From Antedon mediterranea (taxonomy: Eukaryota > Echinodermata > Crinoidea > Comatulida > Antedonidae), in the NCBI RefSeq assembly GCF_964355755.1, contig NC_092675.1:1121001-1185000 (forward strand): 64,000 nucleotides of DNA, given 5' to 3'. Position numbers and translations under genes: made by a program. The notes beneath the pieces were generated by a model that saw only the letters and a list, made by a program, of their open reading frames with translations, ran no database searches and had not been told where the DNA came from. The first letter of the stretch is position 1. Every line of letters begins with the position of its first letter. This document shows, piece after piece, positions 63,629-64,000 of the stretch.

Positions 63629-64000
63629 TACACACATGAATGTTAATTACAGAATGAAAAGTAAACTTTCACTGAAGATGAGACTTAATTGATTGAGTTG
63701 TTGCCCTATGCTGCACCAGTTCAGAAAAAAAAAACGAAGTCAATGTTTCCCACGCGGCTATACACATATCGATTGGTGCATATCCGCATGTAGCATCGTG
63801 AAAACAAAATACTGAGGTTTGATTTTATTTGCCAGAGCCGAAAGCTAGACCCTTTAGGAGGTTTCAGACTTGCAATGTAAATTGTTAAATTTTTAACCTT
63901 TTAAATGTTATGACATTTCTATTGAATAAATTCTTCAATTTGAATTTATTGGACGAGGCAGACATTTTACAAATGATCAAAATTATTTTTTTATTTATTT

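Overview
The window reads as AT-rich nuclear DNA of an invertebrate deuterostome, most likely an echinoderm. The reasons are intron-rich genes of animal-wide families, a Zasp gene with four LIM domains, many invertebrate-type MITEs and LINE relics, and AGGCCTA words scattered everywhere. No species can be named from the sequence alone. Every gene model below was built by hand from homology, splice consensus and reading phase; all junctions are predictions.

Layout. (1) 1-4064, minus: the 5' seven coding exons of ZSWIM8, running off the left edge. (2) 7051-9012, minus: a complete four-coding-exon RPS14, with a LINE 3' relic in its second coding intron. (3) 12112-17736, minus: a complete seven-exon gene for a secreted mosaic protein, signal peptide / F-type lectin / kringle / LamG-like / PAN-apple. 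All six introns are phase 1; a broken LINE sits in intron 3 and a TTAA-flanked MITE in intron 4. (4) 22039-25608, minus: a complete five-exon PDZ-ZM gene without LIM domains. (5) 30085-63484 and beyond, plus: a Zasp/Alp-Enigma gene with PDZ, ZM, LIM1, a long Pro/Gln-rich linker and LIM2-4. It leaves the window inside LIM4. Genes 4 and 5 are head-to-head paralogues sharing the first exon length and the first four intron phases. Two candidate alternative last exons would give short forms of gene 5.

Non-genic content. The Zasp introns carry at least ten copies of one short palindromic MITE (ends GCTCTGTCTACACTATC, TAA target duplication), three of them about 30-36 nt from the LIM3 and LIM4 exons. 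They also hold four minisatellites, a 2.3-kb terminal-inverted-repeat element and two elements of about 630 bp. Two near-perfect to perfect palindromes (73 and 59 nt) lie between the lectin and PDZ-ZM genes.

Function. ZSWIM8 (E3 ligase receptor) and RPS14 (ribosome) are housekeeping. The Zasp pair belongs to Z-disc/adhesion-site scaffolding at actin-alpha-actinin structures. The lectin mosaic is a probable extracellular recognition or adhesion protein whose domain order I do not recognise from any described family.
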